From: Erigeron canadensis
Lineage: Eukaryota; Streptophyta; Magnoliopsida; Asterales; Asteraceae
DNA: 64,000 nucleotides
Direction: 5' to 3'
NCBI RefSeq assembly: GCF_010389155.1
Contig: NC_057764.1
Coordinates: 17,422,001 to 17,486,000 of the forward strand
Part shown: positions 34,961-46,731 of the stretch, one piece after another
Layout: each line of letters starts with the position of its first letter
Numbering within the stretch: the stretch's first letter is position 1
The notes under the pieces: model-generated
What the model saw: the letters and a program-made list of their open reading frames with translations, nothing else
Told to the model about the DNA's origin: nothing
Databases searched by the model: none
Translations under genes and position numbers: made by a program

Positions 34961-35285
34961 TGTTAGAAATCCAAAAATAGTGATACATTGTAATTTAAGT
35001 TATGGACTTACTTGTTGTTAAATCATAAGTTGATAATTTCTAAGGTTGAGGGGCTAATAGTGTTAATTACCATAGTTAGATAGTTTGGACTATAAATAAC
35101 CCTCAATTCCTTAGAAATTATAACTTTGGCACATTAACAACACATTTTTATTCATACCATTAAACCTGAACATCACACTCTCGATCCCAATTCTCTCTCA
35201 AAACACACACAAACACCAAGAACACACACACTAACCAAACGCCATTCTTGATGTGAATTCGGTTGAGAAAATCGTGTTGATTACA
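34961..35285 (+). repeat. Element F 5' LTR
   Basis: 325 bp, TGTTAGAAATCC to GTTGATTACA, with TATAAATA at 35091-35098. Confidence 0.97.
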
Positions 35286-35287
35286 TT

Positions 35288-35299
35288 TGGTATCAGAGC
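35288..35299 (+). other. Element F primer-binding site
   Basis: TGGTATCAGAGC two bases after the LTR. Confidence 0.95.
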
Positions 35300-36522
35300 A
35301 AACATCGTTCTGATCTCGATCCATAACTGAATTCAATCACTTCTCATCACAAATCACCTTTAATTCTGTTTTATTTCTGCTTCTGTTCGTCATTTTTGTT
35401 CGTTCTGAAATTAAAAAAATTAACCTCTCAAATCACATAAAATCACAAATGTTTGTTCACCGTTCGATTCCTCATAGTTCTTAACATAATCCTCTCAAGT
35501 TTCATGTTCTAATTCAATCTGGATCAAAAGTTCAGATTTTGAGTTTTTGGCGCTAAAATTTGGGATTTGATTCTGTTGTGTTATAAGCTAAGTTTTGTTA
35601 ATCGGATCATTGCTGAGGTGAAAACAAACTGTTTGCAAGTGGTGTCATGTTCCAATTCTCAGAAAATCAAAAGATTTTGAAGTTTTAAATTTCGTCAATG
35701 GAGTTGTTCATGTTCAGAGGTTGAAGACGACTGGTAAAACGATCTTAATTTAGATCGTCTCAGTTTTTCTTTCCTTCATATTTTCATATCAGTGTTGTGG
35801 TTTGTCAAACGATTCAAATTTTGATCGTTTTGATAAGTGTTGTGTTGTGAATAACTGATTGTGGCTAACTGATCATTTGGATTAGTTTTGGTCAATTCAG
35901 TTATTGAAAATTATACAAGTTATTGAGAAATTCTGAAGAGGAACCAAAACGATCTAGATCGTTTCAGTTCTCTTAGAAACAAGAATGATCTCTTTTAGAT
36001 CGTTTCAAGTTTCACTTGAATTTTTTCTGGTTTGAGTAATTTCTACAGAGTTGTGATTGGAAATCATACTACATTTGGGTAACTGATCTTTGTGATTGGT
36101 TTTGCTCAATTCATTTCATTACAATTCATACCAAAACTCTGCTCAAATCATTTCAGAACACTTAGAATTTTCATTCTTCAGAAAATCATTCAATTTAGAT
36201 TGTTTCAATTTTAATTCAAAAACAGATCGTTTCATTTTTAATCCCAGAATTAGATCGTTTCATTCTTACCCCAAATTAAATCGTTTCATTCTTCATACAA
36301 TTTAGATCGTTTCACTTTAAATCCCAGTTCAAGTCGTTTCATTTTCACTCCAGTTCAGATCGTCTCATTCATACTCCAAAACAAATCGTTTCATTCTTCA
36401 TTTTAGATCGTTTCATTTTCACATCAAATTCAGATCGTTTCAGCTTCATTACAAATTAGATCGTTTCATATTTTCCTCATTTCTTAAAAATCAATTCAAT
36501 TCTCAATTCAAATCAATTTCAA
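35300..36522 (+). other. Element F leader with AGATCGTTTCA array
   Basis: 1.2-kb untranslated leader. AGATCGTTTCA and close variants occur at least 14 times, densest from 36195 to 36470 with 22-30 bp spacing. Further upstream the word occurs in both orientations, including the perfect 18-bp palindrome AAACGATCTAGATCGTTT at 35947-35964. G carries a similar array. Confidence 0.8.
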
Positions 36523-38075
36523 ATGACTACTCGTGAAGCATTGTCTCTGGTACTGATACAAGACCACCAGTTCTTTATCGTGGTAATTATGGACTTTGGA
36601 AGAAAAGGTTCATGGATTACATTGAACGTCAGACAAATGGTCACATGCTTAAGGACTCAATCATCAATGGACTTGCTATGCATCGTCATCCTACTACCCA
36701 TACCATTTTGACTCCTGATCTTTTAAACGCTGAACAAAGAGATCGTACTGCTGCTGACAACAGAGCTAGATCATGTTTGTACCAAGCACTTCCTGATGAG
36801 ATCTATGGCTCAGTTGATTCTTTCGACACAGCAAAGGAGATTTGGGATGAAGTTGCTAGACAAATGGAAGGTTCTGATGTAACTTCAACAATTCGACTGA
36901 CTAATGTCTTAACCAAATTTGACAATTTTCAGAAATCTCCAAATGAATCTCTTGAGTCCGTCTACTACCAATTCTGCAATGTGATCAATGAACTGAGAAA
37001 GAACAAGGTCAAGAAAGATGAGATTGAGTTGAACATCAAGTTTATTAAAGCACTTGGTTCCGAATGGGAAGAATATGGAACCCAAATCAAACAACATCAA
37101 GATCTGACCAAATTCACCATTCATACTCTTTATGAATCTTTCAAGTTGAATGAGAGCAAAGTTCTAAGCAATAATTCATTCAACAAAGTGCCAGAAGTTA
37201 TATCTACTGATCCTTTGGCATTGGTTGTTGAACGAAAGGTTTCTGAGGCTCTTAAAAGACAAATGACTATTGTTTCTTCGTCTGATGAGGAAGGAGAAGA
37301 TTACTTGGCTCCAAGAGATGGTGTTCCTGATGAATTCTACCAAGCTCTTGCCGCTGTTACCAAGCATTTCAAGAAGAAATATTTCAAATCGAGGCCAACT
37401 AACAACAATCTTCGAACTTCATCAACAAGTGCATTTCCAAAGAAGGAACAATATCATCACAAGAGTTTTGAACAAGGTGAAACAACTGTCTCCAAGCAAA
37501 GAGACAAGAAAGCAGAAAATGAGAAACAAATCATGGAGAAAGAGAAGAAATCTGACAAAAAGTGTTACAACTGTGGATTTCCTGGTCATTTTGCTGTGGA
37601 TTGCAAACTGCCTCGCAAAAAGGATTATGCATACTACAAGCAGAAGATGCTTCTGGCAAAGCAAGTTGAAGCCGGTCAAGCCTTGATTGCTGAAGATGAC
37701 AAGTGGCTCTTGCTTACTGATGATGAAGATGAAGATCTGTCTGCCAATGTATGTTTCATGGCAAGGTTGAGCAAAGATAAGATGCTGGAGGCTGATAACA
37801 CTAACGAGGAATATCCCGATGATGAGGTAAATCTCGACTCTACTTTTTCTTCAATTAAGGATAAAGAGTCTTGTAGAATTGCCTTATCAAATCTGACAAA
37901 TCATTACACTTCTTTAGCCAACAAAAACAAGAAATTGAAAAATAGCATTATATTTTCAAAAAGGGAATACACAAAACTTCTTGAAGAAAATTCTAAACTT
38001 CTTTTTGAATATGATGCTATGAAACAAGAATTTCAAAACTATAAAGAAAAAATTTGGTCAAAGAATGTGAAATGA
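36523..38075 (+). pseudogene. Element F gag (one-base deletion)
   Basis: ATG at 36523 (MTTREALSL). A G is missing near 36549: element G at the same place has CTCTGGGTACTG, F has CTCTGGTACTG. The real frame then runs from about 36550 to 38075. It contains a UBN2-type capsid (LWKKRFMDYIERQ, AKEIWDEVARQMEG, NESLESVYYQFCNVI) and zinc knuckle CYNCGFPGHFAVDC (37564-37605) with ligands intact. An acidic and coiled-coil part follows. The stop at 38075 results from a further frameshift, since the tail continues in another frame. Confidence 0.9.
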
Positions 38076-40227
38076 ATGCGTCCCCTGACTCTAAGTTATT
38101 GGAAAAGTGTCATAATTTAGAAAAGACCATTCTTGATCTTGAAAAGGCCAATCAAGATCTTGAAATTCAAAAGACTAATGAATGGCTTCGTGCCAATGCG
38201 AGACAAATGGATGTTGATATTCTAAATAAAAAGCTTCAAGAGGCTACACCAAAAACAATTGAACTTGAAAGAAAAGTTTCTGATTTAAATCATACCTGTT
38301 TTTTAAAAGGCATTGAGATTGAAAATCTTGGAAGCCAAATTGAGGAACATAAAAAGAATATACTTTTCTATCAAGAAAAGTTGTACAAAGTTGAACAAAA
38401 CCCTCTTTTGGATTTCACTGCCTATTTCAATAAGTCAAAGATTGATAGATCAGAACTTGTTCTTGGGTTGGGATTTGAGAATATCACTCCATTGCAAAAA
38501 GCCAAAGAAAAAATCGAACCCTTGTATGATGAAAAATTTTTAAGACTTGGTATGGTTCAACAATTCATACGTCCATTGAATGACGAATTTGAGACTGATG
38601 AAGTTGAGAAAATTCAAAACAATAAATTTTTGGTTAATTATGATGCCATCAACACTTCTTACGAAATGAAAAAGTCTTCAATTTTTGAATTAGAAGAGAT
38701 TGCGTCTAATTTTCAAAACCAAGAATCTGTCGTTTTCCCACCTAAACCAACTAAAGTGTATGTTCCATCCACAATTTTGGAAAAACAAATGTTGTTGATA
38801 TCAAGAAAGTCAGTGTGAATGTTTCTACACAAACAGATTTCAGTCTCTCAATAGATCATTCAACTCAGACTACTTATGTTTCATCTAATCCTACCTCCAC
38901 CCAAACCTTGACTGATTTTTTTGAGTATTCATGTCGAAATACTGCTACTGGCATAGCTGATGATTATGTGCAATCTGATTTATCGAATGACGAACTTGCA
39001 CATAGTTTAGTTTTGATATGGTACTACGTTAGGTTTTTCACTTGTGAGTTTCCTGAAGAGTTAGTTGTTCACCCTAAGCCTTGTGCTAGTATAGGTGTTG
39101 CTACTTCTACTCAATTTTCTTGTGAAACCAAAGAAGCGTCAGTTCAAATTGATTTTATTCCTGAGACAACCAATAGTGTGAAGTTGGAGAACAAAACTCC
39201 TAATTTTTCAAAATTCTCTCCGGTTTCACCATTCAACAAATCTGATTTTGATACATTCATGGAGGGAGAATATGTTTTTGATTCTGAAACTGAGAAAAAG
39301 ATTGAATCTACCAAAATCAAAGTTGAATCAAAAGAGGAATCTCCAAAATCATTTTTCAAACCTCCAACTTCATATTATTCAAAGAAACAGGTTACTTCCA
39401 AACCCATCAAGACTGAACCAAAGACTGTCACCAAACCAAGAATCAATAAGTTAAAAACAAAGTATTCTACCCCAGAAAAGCATGTTAAAACCAAACAAGA
39501 TGAGACCAATCCCAAAATCAAATACAACAAAGTGAAACTTCTGAAAATCAATTCAAATGTTTCTTCGTCTAGCTCTCATTCTAGTTCAAATTCTAAAGTG
39601 TCTAAGTCTAGCTCAGTTTTGCTAAATAGGGATGCTTCAAATGGTGCAACTAGGTATAGGGATAGATATGGCTGGTTTTCTCATGATAAATCTAAAAAAC
39701 AAGAAGTTTCCGCACCTCCAAAAGAGTCTGAAAAGATAAAAGTGCTTCAAACCTCTCATTCTAATCTTCTTAATGTCAATCCAACAGGTGGAAAGAGCTT
39801 GATTAGTGAGTCTAAATGGGTAGCTAAGTCATTAGTACCTAAGATCACTAATGTTGATAAAAAGAAGAAAAGGCGAAGAAGAAAAGATGGTAGAAAGAAG
39901 AAGTATGTTTTTGTTGAGTCAAACAATTTATCTTTTAAGTCCTCTGAGTTAAACAATGTTAATGGTGCCAAGGCTAGGCCTTGTGATGTTGTAAACAATG
40001 TTAATTCTTGTTCTTATATGCATGGTTTGAATGTTGGTAAACATGTTACTTTTGATTCATGCGTTAATATTCGATTGTTCAATCCAAATGTGCTTATTGA
40101 TAATGTGCTTGTTAACAAGTATATTGACATAAAAGCATGTTTGTATGCATCTCCTAAGTTATATCCCCTGCCTGTATTAACTAATCACAAAGGACCTGTC
40201 TTTAAGTGGGTACCTAAAGTCGGTTAA
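38076..40227 (+). pseudogene. Element F gag tail, two frames
   Basis: Two overlapping open stretches, ending at 38818 and 40227, continue the gag tail after frameshifts near 38050 and 38810. The first is coiled-coil (Glu, Lys, Leu, Asn). The second is Ser, Lys and Thr rich with basic clusters (KKKKRRRRKDGRKKK near 39860-39905). The tail ends GPVFKWVPKVG with TAA at 40225-40227, the same kind of ending as in D and B. A TTTGCAG/G site follows at 40235-40241. The basic cluster could bind RNA; the role of the tail is unknown. Confidence 0.75.
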
Positions 40228-40241
40228 ATTTTTGTTTGCAG

Positions 40242-41756
40242 GAAATAACCATCTGTGTATGGATACTCGATTCCGGGTGTTCAAAATACATGACTGGCAA
40301 TAAATCATTGCTCAAGAATTTTGTTGAAAGATTCATGGGAACTGTGCGTTTCGGAAACAACAATTTTGCTCCAATTCTAGGTTATGGAGAGATTGAAAGA
40401 AACGGAATTGTCATTAAGAAAGTTCATTATGTTGAAGGCCTGAGTCATAACTTGTTCAGTGTTGGACAGTTCTGTGACAACAATCTTCAAGTACTTTTTC
40501 GACAATCTCTGTGCAAATTCCAAACTCTAGATGGAGTTGATATCCTATGCGGAGATCGTGAAGACAATCTTTTCACAGTTAATCTTGATGATAACCAACC
40601 AACTGATAATATCTGTCTTGTTTCAAAAGCTACTTCAAAAAATTCTTGGTTGTGGCACAGAAGGCTTTCTCACTTGAATTATCAAACCATCAATGCTTTA
40701 GTCAACAAACAACTTGTTGAAGGTTTGACTGACTACAAATATGAAAGTGAGCATGTCTGTCCTTCTTGTGCAGTTGGGAAGATCAAGAGAACTTCACATA
40801 AACCAAAGAAAACTCCACACACTTTGGCACCTCTTCATTTGATTCACATGGATCTTTGTGGGCCTATGAAAGTACAAAGTAGAAACGGGAAGAGATATAT
40901 TCTGGTTATCATTGATGATTATTCTAGATACACTTGGGTCAAGTTTCTTGCTTCAAAAGATGAAACAACTCAAATTCTGATCGATTTCATCACTTCCACT
41001 CAAGTGAATCTTCAACTTCCAGTCCGTTATATCCGTTCAGATAATGGTACTGAGTTTAAAAATGCCATCTTCAATGACTTTTGCAAATCAAAAGGCATTA
41101 CTCACCAATTCTCTGCTGTTCGTACCCAGCAACAAAATGGTGTTGTTGAAAGGAGAAACCGTACGCTGGTGGAAGCAGCAAGAACAATGCTTGCTTATTC
41201 CAAGTTACCATCAAACATGTGGGCTGAAGCTGTTGACACAACTTGTCATACTCAAAATCGGTCCATCATCAATCAGCGTCATGAGAAGACTCCTTATGAG
41301 GTTATTAACAAACGCAAACCCAACATCAATTACTTCCATATTTTTGGGTGTGTTTGTTATACCTTGAATGATCGGGAAAATGTTGGAAAGTTTGAAAGGA
41401 AAGGTGACGAAGGTTACTTTGTTGGTTACTCAAAGACATCAATTGCATATCGCATCTTTAATCGTCGAACAAACACGATTCAAGAAACCATGAATGTTTG
41501 GTTTGACGAGATGTCTGGTATGATATTTGAACAAGAAAGTTTGCTACCAACAACTAGTGATCCAAGTACTTTAAGTGCTTCCTCAAGGACGTCTACCTTA
41601 GCTTCAAAATTCAAGAAATATCCAACTCCAACAAGTGAAGAGCTAGATATTCTTTTTGAAGAATTCTACAATTCAAAACCGATTCAAGAAAAGGAACCTC
41701 AAGTCATCATTGAACCAATTCCGAACAATGACCCCATTCAAACAAAGCATGAATGA
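40242..41756 (+). CDS. Element F protease-integrase
   Basis: The frame is -1 relative to gag. Protease ILDSGCSKYMTG keeps the catalytic Asp-Ser-Gly; LGYGEI and LSHNLFSVGQFCD follow. Pre-integrase zinc finger: LWHRRLSHLN ... CPSCAVGK. Integrase core: HMDLCGPMKV and IDDYSRYTW (first Asp), IRSDNGTEF (second Asp), QQNGVVERRNRTLVEAARTM (Glu), then the C-terminal KPNINYFHIFGC and GYSKTSIAYRI. The frame ends at 41756. Just after it the words GATCAAGTGATATTTATTC and TCAAGTGATATTTATTCTC repeat about 50 bp apart, a short duplication that shifts into the RT frame. The open frame reaches back to 40236, but the start of pol is not set by any clear ATG. Confidence 0.9.
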   Translation, partial: EITICVWILDSGCSKYMTGNKSLLKNFVERFMGTVRFGNNNFAPILGYGEIERNGIVIKKVHYVEGLSHNLFSVGQFCDNNLQVLFRQSLCKFQTLDGVDILCGDREDNLFTVNLDDNQPTDNICLVSKATSKNSWLWHRRLSHLNYQTINALVNKQLVEGLTDYKYESEHVCPSCAVGKIKRTSHKPKKTPHTLAPLHLIHMDLCGPMKVQSRNGKRYILVIIDDYSRYTWVKFLASKDETTQILIDFITSTQVNLQLPVRYIRSDNGTEFKNAIFNDFCKSKGITHQFSAVRTQQQNGVVERRNRTLVEAARTMLAYSKLPSNMWAEAVDTTCHTQNRSIINQRHEKTPYEVINKRKPNINYFHIFGCVCYTLNDRENVGKFERKGDEGYFVGYSKTSIAYRIFNRRTNTIQETMNVWFDEMSGMIFEQESLLPTTSDPSTLSASSRTSTLASKFKKYPTPTSEELDILFEEFYNSKPIQEKEPQVIIEPIPNNDPIQTKHE

Positions 41757-41887
41757 TCAAGTGATATTTATTCTCAAATTCTACAGAGCAAGAAGAATCA
41801 TCTTCAAGTGATATTTATTCTCAAAAGAATGATCAAGAACAACCTTCTCAAATCACCCAAACAACAAATCCATCAAATACTCCAAAT

Positions 41888-43678
41888 GTGTATGTACCAC
41901 TGGATTTTGATCATCCAAATTTTGAGGAAAGAGTTCTTCCAAGCTATGATTCCATTGCTCAACAGAACTCTGGATTTAATGATGATAATGTTAACCTTCA
42001 TCAACAAGATCCTCTTCTTCATGACAACAAGTGGTCACGTATACGCAAGGATCATCCTGCAGAACAAATCATCGGAGATCCACAAGCTGGTGTTTCTACC
42101 CGTACTACAGTCAATGAGTGTCTTGTTGCACTTTCACTGAGTAACATTGAACCCAAAACAGTCTCTGAAGCTCTTAGTGATCCAGAGTGGGTTAAAGCAA
42201 TGCAAGATGAATTAGCTCAGTTTGAGAGGCTGAAGGTATGGAGATTGGTTCCAAATCCAAGAAAAGAAGAACCAATTCGCACCAAGTGGATTTTCAAGAA
42301 CAAGAAGGATGAAAATGGAGTTGTAGTAAGGAACAAAGCTAGATTGGTTGCAAAGGGTTACTGCCAACAACCTGGTGTGGATTTCGACGAAACTTTCGCT
42401 CCTGTTGCAAGAATGGAGGCCATTCGTATCTTCTTAGCTTATGCTGCATTCAGAAACTTCACAGTGTTTCAAATGGATGTCAAAACAACATTCTTGAATG
42501 GAGAACTCAAAGAAGAAGTTTACGTGGAGCAACCTGAAGGTTTTGTTGATCCTAAAAAGCCAAACCATGTCTACAGGTTAGACAAAGCTCTCTATGGTTT
42601 GAAGCAGGCACCTCAAGCATGGTATGATTCCTTATCTACTTTTCTACTCAAAGGAGGCTTTACCAAAGGTACAATTGACCCTACCCTGTTTATTCGTAAG
42701 CAAGGTAAACATGTTTTACTTGTCCAAATATATGTTGATGACATTATTTTTGGGTCAACCAGTCAAACTTTTTGCCGAAATTTTTCATCTCTAATGGTCA
42801 ATCATTTTGAAATGAGCATGATTGGGGAAATGAATTACTTTTTGGGTCTACAAATCAAACAACTACCAACTGGTATTTTTATATCACAAGGTAAGTACAT
42901 AAAAGATATGTTGAAAAAGTTTGACATGACTAACTTTTCTTCAATTTCAACCATAATGGCTGCTCGTACAAACATAAATGCTGATAAAAATGGGAAACCA
43001 TTTGACCAAAAGAGGTATAGAAGCATGATTGGTTCATTGTTGTATCTTACAGCATCTCGCCCAGATATAATGTTTGCAACATGTATGTGTGCTAGGTATC
43101 AAGCCGCTCCTACTGATTTACATTACCAAGCTGTGAAACGAATTTTTCGTTATCTGAAGGGCACACCCAATCTTGGTCTCTGGTATCCAAGGGATACTGG
43201 ATTCAATTTAACTGCCTATTCAGATGCAGATCATGCAGGTTGTAAGCTTGATCGCAAAAGCACATCTGGTACTTTACAATTCTTAGGGGATAAGATTGTA
43301 AGTTGGTCATCCAAGAAGCAAAATTGCGTATCACTGTCTACAGCAGAAGCTGAATATGTAGCTGCTGCTAGTTGTTGTGCTCAAGTGTTATGGATGAAAA
43401 CACAACTTACTGACTATGGTCTGAAATATGATCGTGTCCCTATCTATTGCGATTCTCAAAGTGCCATTGCAATTGCCGTCAACTCAGTCAACCACTCACG
43501 TTCAAAACACATTGATATGAGATATCATTTTCTCAAAGATCATGTTGAGAAAGGTGACATCGAACTCTATTTCGTGGGAACTGACCACCAACTCGCTGAT
43601 TTGTTCACAAAACCACTGGACGAAAAGAGGTTTAATTTCTTAATCTCTAAACTCGGTATGCTAAATCTTGATCCTTAA
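41888..43678 (+). CDS. Element F reverse transcriptase-RNase H
   Basis: 597 codons open; the frame is the continuation of pol after the shift near 41757-41830. RVT_2 about residues 95-340: [46 protein letters not shown] (catalytic Asp kept, Thr where Ala or Ser is usual), [14 protein letters not shown] and [10 protein letters not shown] (near 281). RNase [37 protein letters not shown], and the C-terminal HIDMRYHFL and ADLFTKPL. All recognised catalytic residues are present. It ends at 43678 close to LGMLNLDP, the normal C-terminus. Confidence 0.92.
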   Translation: MYVPLDFDHPNFEERVLPSYDSIAQQNSGFNDDNVNLHQQDPLLHDNKWSRIRKDHPAEQIIGDPQAGVSTRTTVNECLVALSLSNIEPKTVSEALSDPEWVKAMQDELAQFERLKVWRLVPNPRKEEPIRTKWIFKNKKDENGVVVRNKARLVAKGYCQQPGVDFDETFAPVARMEAIRIFLAYAAFRNFTVFQMDVKTTFLNGELKEEVYVEQPEGFVDPKKPNHVYRLDKALYGLKQAPQAWYDSLSTFLLKGGFTKGTIDPTLFIRKQGKHVLLVQIYVDDIIFGSTSQTFCRNFSSLMVNHFEMSMIGEMNYFLGLQIKQLPTGIFISQGKYIKDMLKKFDMTNFSSISTIMAARTNINADKNGKPFDQKRYRSMIGSLLYLTASRPDIMFATCMCARYQAAPTDLHYQAVKRIFRYLKGTPNLGLWYPRDTGFNLTAYSDADHAGCKLDRKSTSGTLQFLGDKIVSWSSKKQNCVSLSTAEAEYVAAASCCAQVLWMKTQLTDYGLKYDRVPIYCDSQSAIAIAVNSVNHSRSKHIDMRYHFLKDHVEKGDIELYFVGTDHQLADLFTKPLDEKRFNFLISKLGMLNLDP

Positions 43679-46401
43679 TTCACTTTACCATGGAAAGAAT
43701 TCTTGATTCATTTTTCAAAAAATTAAAAAATTGAAAAACAAAAAATCAAATACAAAAATAAAAATTTTGAAAAATAACAAAAAAAATTTCTTAATTTTCT
43801 TTTATTTAAAAGTGGCTTGCGTATATTCAGTATGCAACCCGTTCTTCATTGAACTATTTATTTCAAGATGGCTTATGCACACTCAGTGTATAACCCGTGC
43901 TTATTTGTGTTATTTATTTCAAAATGGCTTGCATATACTCTGTATGCAACCCAGTCTTAAAAAGAAAAATTATTTATGTTTCAAAGTTGGAATCAATTCA
44001 TGTTGTTATACATATAAATTGATATAAGATAACGTGGAATTGAACGCCTTTGTGTACTTCCAAGTAGTCTTATATGAATGTATATGTATAATACAAGATG
44101 TTAATTGCAATTTTGTTACACCTATTTCAAAAACTCTCAATTATTGATATGAGAAACAAAGGATTGAACGCCTTTGTGTACTCCTGAGTTATCTCATCTT
44201 GACCAATTGATTGAGTTCATTTTTGATAAACCTTGATTTGATTTCACACAAATCATTTTTGCTCCACCTTTTCTATGAAAATCTTTTCGATCTATCTTTG
44301 CATAGATAAAGGGGGAGTTTGTGATTTCAAATCTTTTTCAAACTTCAAATGTGTTGTTTAAACATTTTTTTTACATTTAATGTTTTTTTCCGAAACATTT
44401 GCTTCAAAGGAAGTTCGGTGTTTAGTTTGCACATGAGCGACTAGGTTTTTCTCAAAATTCTACTCCATGAATTTCATCATCGCCGATGAAATCTAACCCC
44501 GGAGTATTCACTTCTTTCATTAAAACGTGAGGGTATTTTTGAGTGATGATGAATTTGTGCAACTAAGTTGGAGGGAGTAAAGTCGAAAAGTGAGAGGTTA
44601 TGGTGATCATGTTGTGAGAAAAGGGTTAAAAGAATTGATACCCTTCTCTAAAATTCTAAAATCGCCGGGTAAAACACATTTCTATCGGATGTCATTTGTT
44701 GATATTTCGGTATTGAAAAAGCCTTCATGAACCCAGTGAAGCAATGCACATCTTTACCTAACCACTCAAGTGTTTCTTAACAAATGCTTGTGTTACTTCT
44801 CACGGAGATTTTCTCATCTCTATTAACTCTTCATTTGGAAGATGTTGATATTGAAAAAGGGTGACACTCTGCTCCAGTCCCCGACTTCATTTGATCACTT
44901 TGTATCTAGAGCTCTTATAATTGATCATTAATTTGATCGTTATTCATTCTTTAGGACACATTTGCATCATATCTTTGTGATATACATGCTTATCTTTGTG
45001 ATATAGCCGGAACATTTATAGTGATATCTTAGATGATATTTCACGATGATCAAATGGAAATCCTACCATTGCTAACATCATTTCCAGCTTTGAACGTAGG
45101 TCTCATAATTGCATTTTGGTAATTATTGAGTTAACAAGAAGTCTATTGTGACCTTGGATTTTTCATAAAAGTCTTTAAGGCTAGTAGAACATGGTTATCG
45201 AACGCCTAGGTGACACTGACTATGGTTTACATTCTTTAAAGCATTCTTGAGGTTGGAAAGCCAAAAGACCAAACTATGTTAGAGGTTTGCTTTGTGCATG
45301 TCTCAATGATATATAGGAAATCCGATAAATGATAATACATTTCCTTCGGTCATTTCATTAATCCTTTCGATTTTTGAATGCTAACGGATCATTCTTATCC
45401 GGTTTCTTTTCTCATCACCCGAACATAGAAAACACCAACACCATGATACAACGGTTATCCAAACAACTTCAATCCTACATTTTAGTCATCCATAGGAACA
45501 ATTGGGTTGGATTATGTGATTAGATTGATGTTTTGTTTATTGATAAATCTTCATGTGTATAATGTCTAAATTTTAGTCATGATTATTTCTTCTAAATATT
45601 TAAATCAATCAATGTGTGCATAATGACATTGGTTTCCAACCTTGTCATTATGAGGGGGAGAAAATAATATGATTGAATGATTGATAAGGACAAGGAGAAA
45701 AATGATTGATAAGGACAAGGAGAAAAGTTTGTGTTTGGTTGTTTTAATTGCTTTCAGAGATACTATCATTCAGCTTCAAAAATCAAAGAGACTGTGATTA
45801 CTCATGGATTAATAAGAAGTATGATTACTTCATAAGAGACTTTCCAAAACCTTTTTGAAATGTTTACTCTCAAAAGTGTTCAAGACAATGTGACAAAGAT
45901 CAAAACTTCAAAGAACAAAAGATTGAAGATTAAAGACAAAAAAGAAAAGCTTCAAAAAGAGTATTCGTCAAATAAAAGATCTTCACGTCATACAACAAAC
46001 ACTTTATCTAAAGCTATATTGCACACTTCAAGGGGGAGAGTACATATTTCTGAAAATTCATTCCAAGACTTCAAGATTCGAAGATTGAAGAATTCAAGAC
46101 AAGTTCATACCTTCCGCACCTCAAAAGACAACTCTGATTCATGATTCAGCAATCTTCAAAGATTCAAGACATTCACACACTCATCATTCTCTGTTCTATA
46201 AGAACATTGAGAAACAACAGATGATCTAACTTCAAGAAGTCCAAGACCAAGATTGAATCAAGTTCTCCAAAGACAATGAGAAAGCTTTGAAGACTTGTTT
46301 TCATACACCAATTGTCTTCATCACCGGGCTCATCAAATTCATTCCTACAAGACAAATCAACACGTACTTCAGACATTACAATATATCACTAAGGGGGAGA
46401 A
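43679..46401 (+). other. Element F 3' region between pol and LTR
   Basis: 2.7 kb without a convincing gene. It holds three hairpin-like 21-mers (43817-43949), a 20-bp direct repeat ATTGAACGCCTTTGTGTACT (44039-44058 and 44163-44182), and four purine tracts of the AGGGGGAG type (44308-44316, 45653-45660, 46030-46039, 46391-46400). The last is the polypurine tract at the LTR. H in this window shares the right half of this region in reverse orientation. Confidence 0.7.
43817..43949 (+). repeat. Three tandem hairpins in element F 3' region
   Basis: 21-nt inverted repeats at 43817-43837 (TTGCGTA/TATGCAA), 43873-43893 (TTATGCAC/GTGTATAA) and 43929-43949 (TTGCATA/TATGCAA). Each is preceded by GGC and followed by CCC or CCCG. 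Both arms differ between copies but the pairing is kept through paired changes and G-U wobbles. Confidence 0.7.
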
Positions 46402-46726
46402 TGTTAGAAATCCAAAAATAGTGATACATTGTAATTTAAGTTATGGACTTACTTGTTGTTAAATCATAAGTTGATAATTTCTAAAGTTGAGGGGCTAATA
46501 GTGTTAATTAGCATAGTTAGATAGTTTGGACTATAAATAACCCTCAATTCCTCAGAAATTCTAACTTCGGCACATTAACAACACATTTTTATTCATACCA
46601 TTAAACCTGAACATTACACTCTCGATCCCAATTTTCTCTCAAAACACACACAAACACCAAGAACACACACACTAACCAAACGCCATTGTTGATGTGAATT
46701 CGGTTGAGAAAATCGTGTTGATTACA
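46402..46726 (+). repeat. Element F 3' LTR
   Basis: 325 bp, TGTTAGAAATCC to GTTGATTACA, TATAAATA at 46532-46539. The target duplication AAGTT follows at 46727-46731. Confidence 0.97.
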
Positions 46727-46731
46727 AAGTT

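Larger units (their letters stand above)
34961..46726 (+). mobile_element. Element F: Ty1/copia retrotransposon inside D gag
   Basis: LTRs 34961-35285 and 46402-46726 (325 bp each) are flanked by the perfect target duplication AAGTT (34956-34960 and 46727-46731). Leader, gag, a long gag tail, protease-integrase, RT-RNase H and a 2.7-kb 3' region follow in order. It has no ORF3. The LTRs differ by about 8 substitutions by eye (about 2.5%). gag has a one-base deletion close to its start and the tail has two frameshifts, so the element is not competent as it stands. G and H in this window are relatives. Confidence 0.95.

Noticed and set aside
43731..44027. 98-codon frame after F pol
   Set aside because: It covers the three hairpin repeats and AT-rich sequence. 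Lys/Asn and Phe/Leu rich composition and repeats explain it better than a gene.
45860..46144. 94-codon Lys/Ser-rich frame before the F 3' LTR
   Set aside because: The composition is that of the A-rich 3' region. No matching frame is evident in the homologous part of H.
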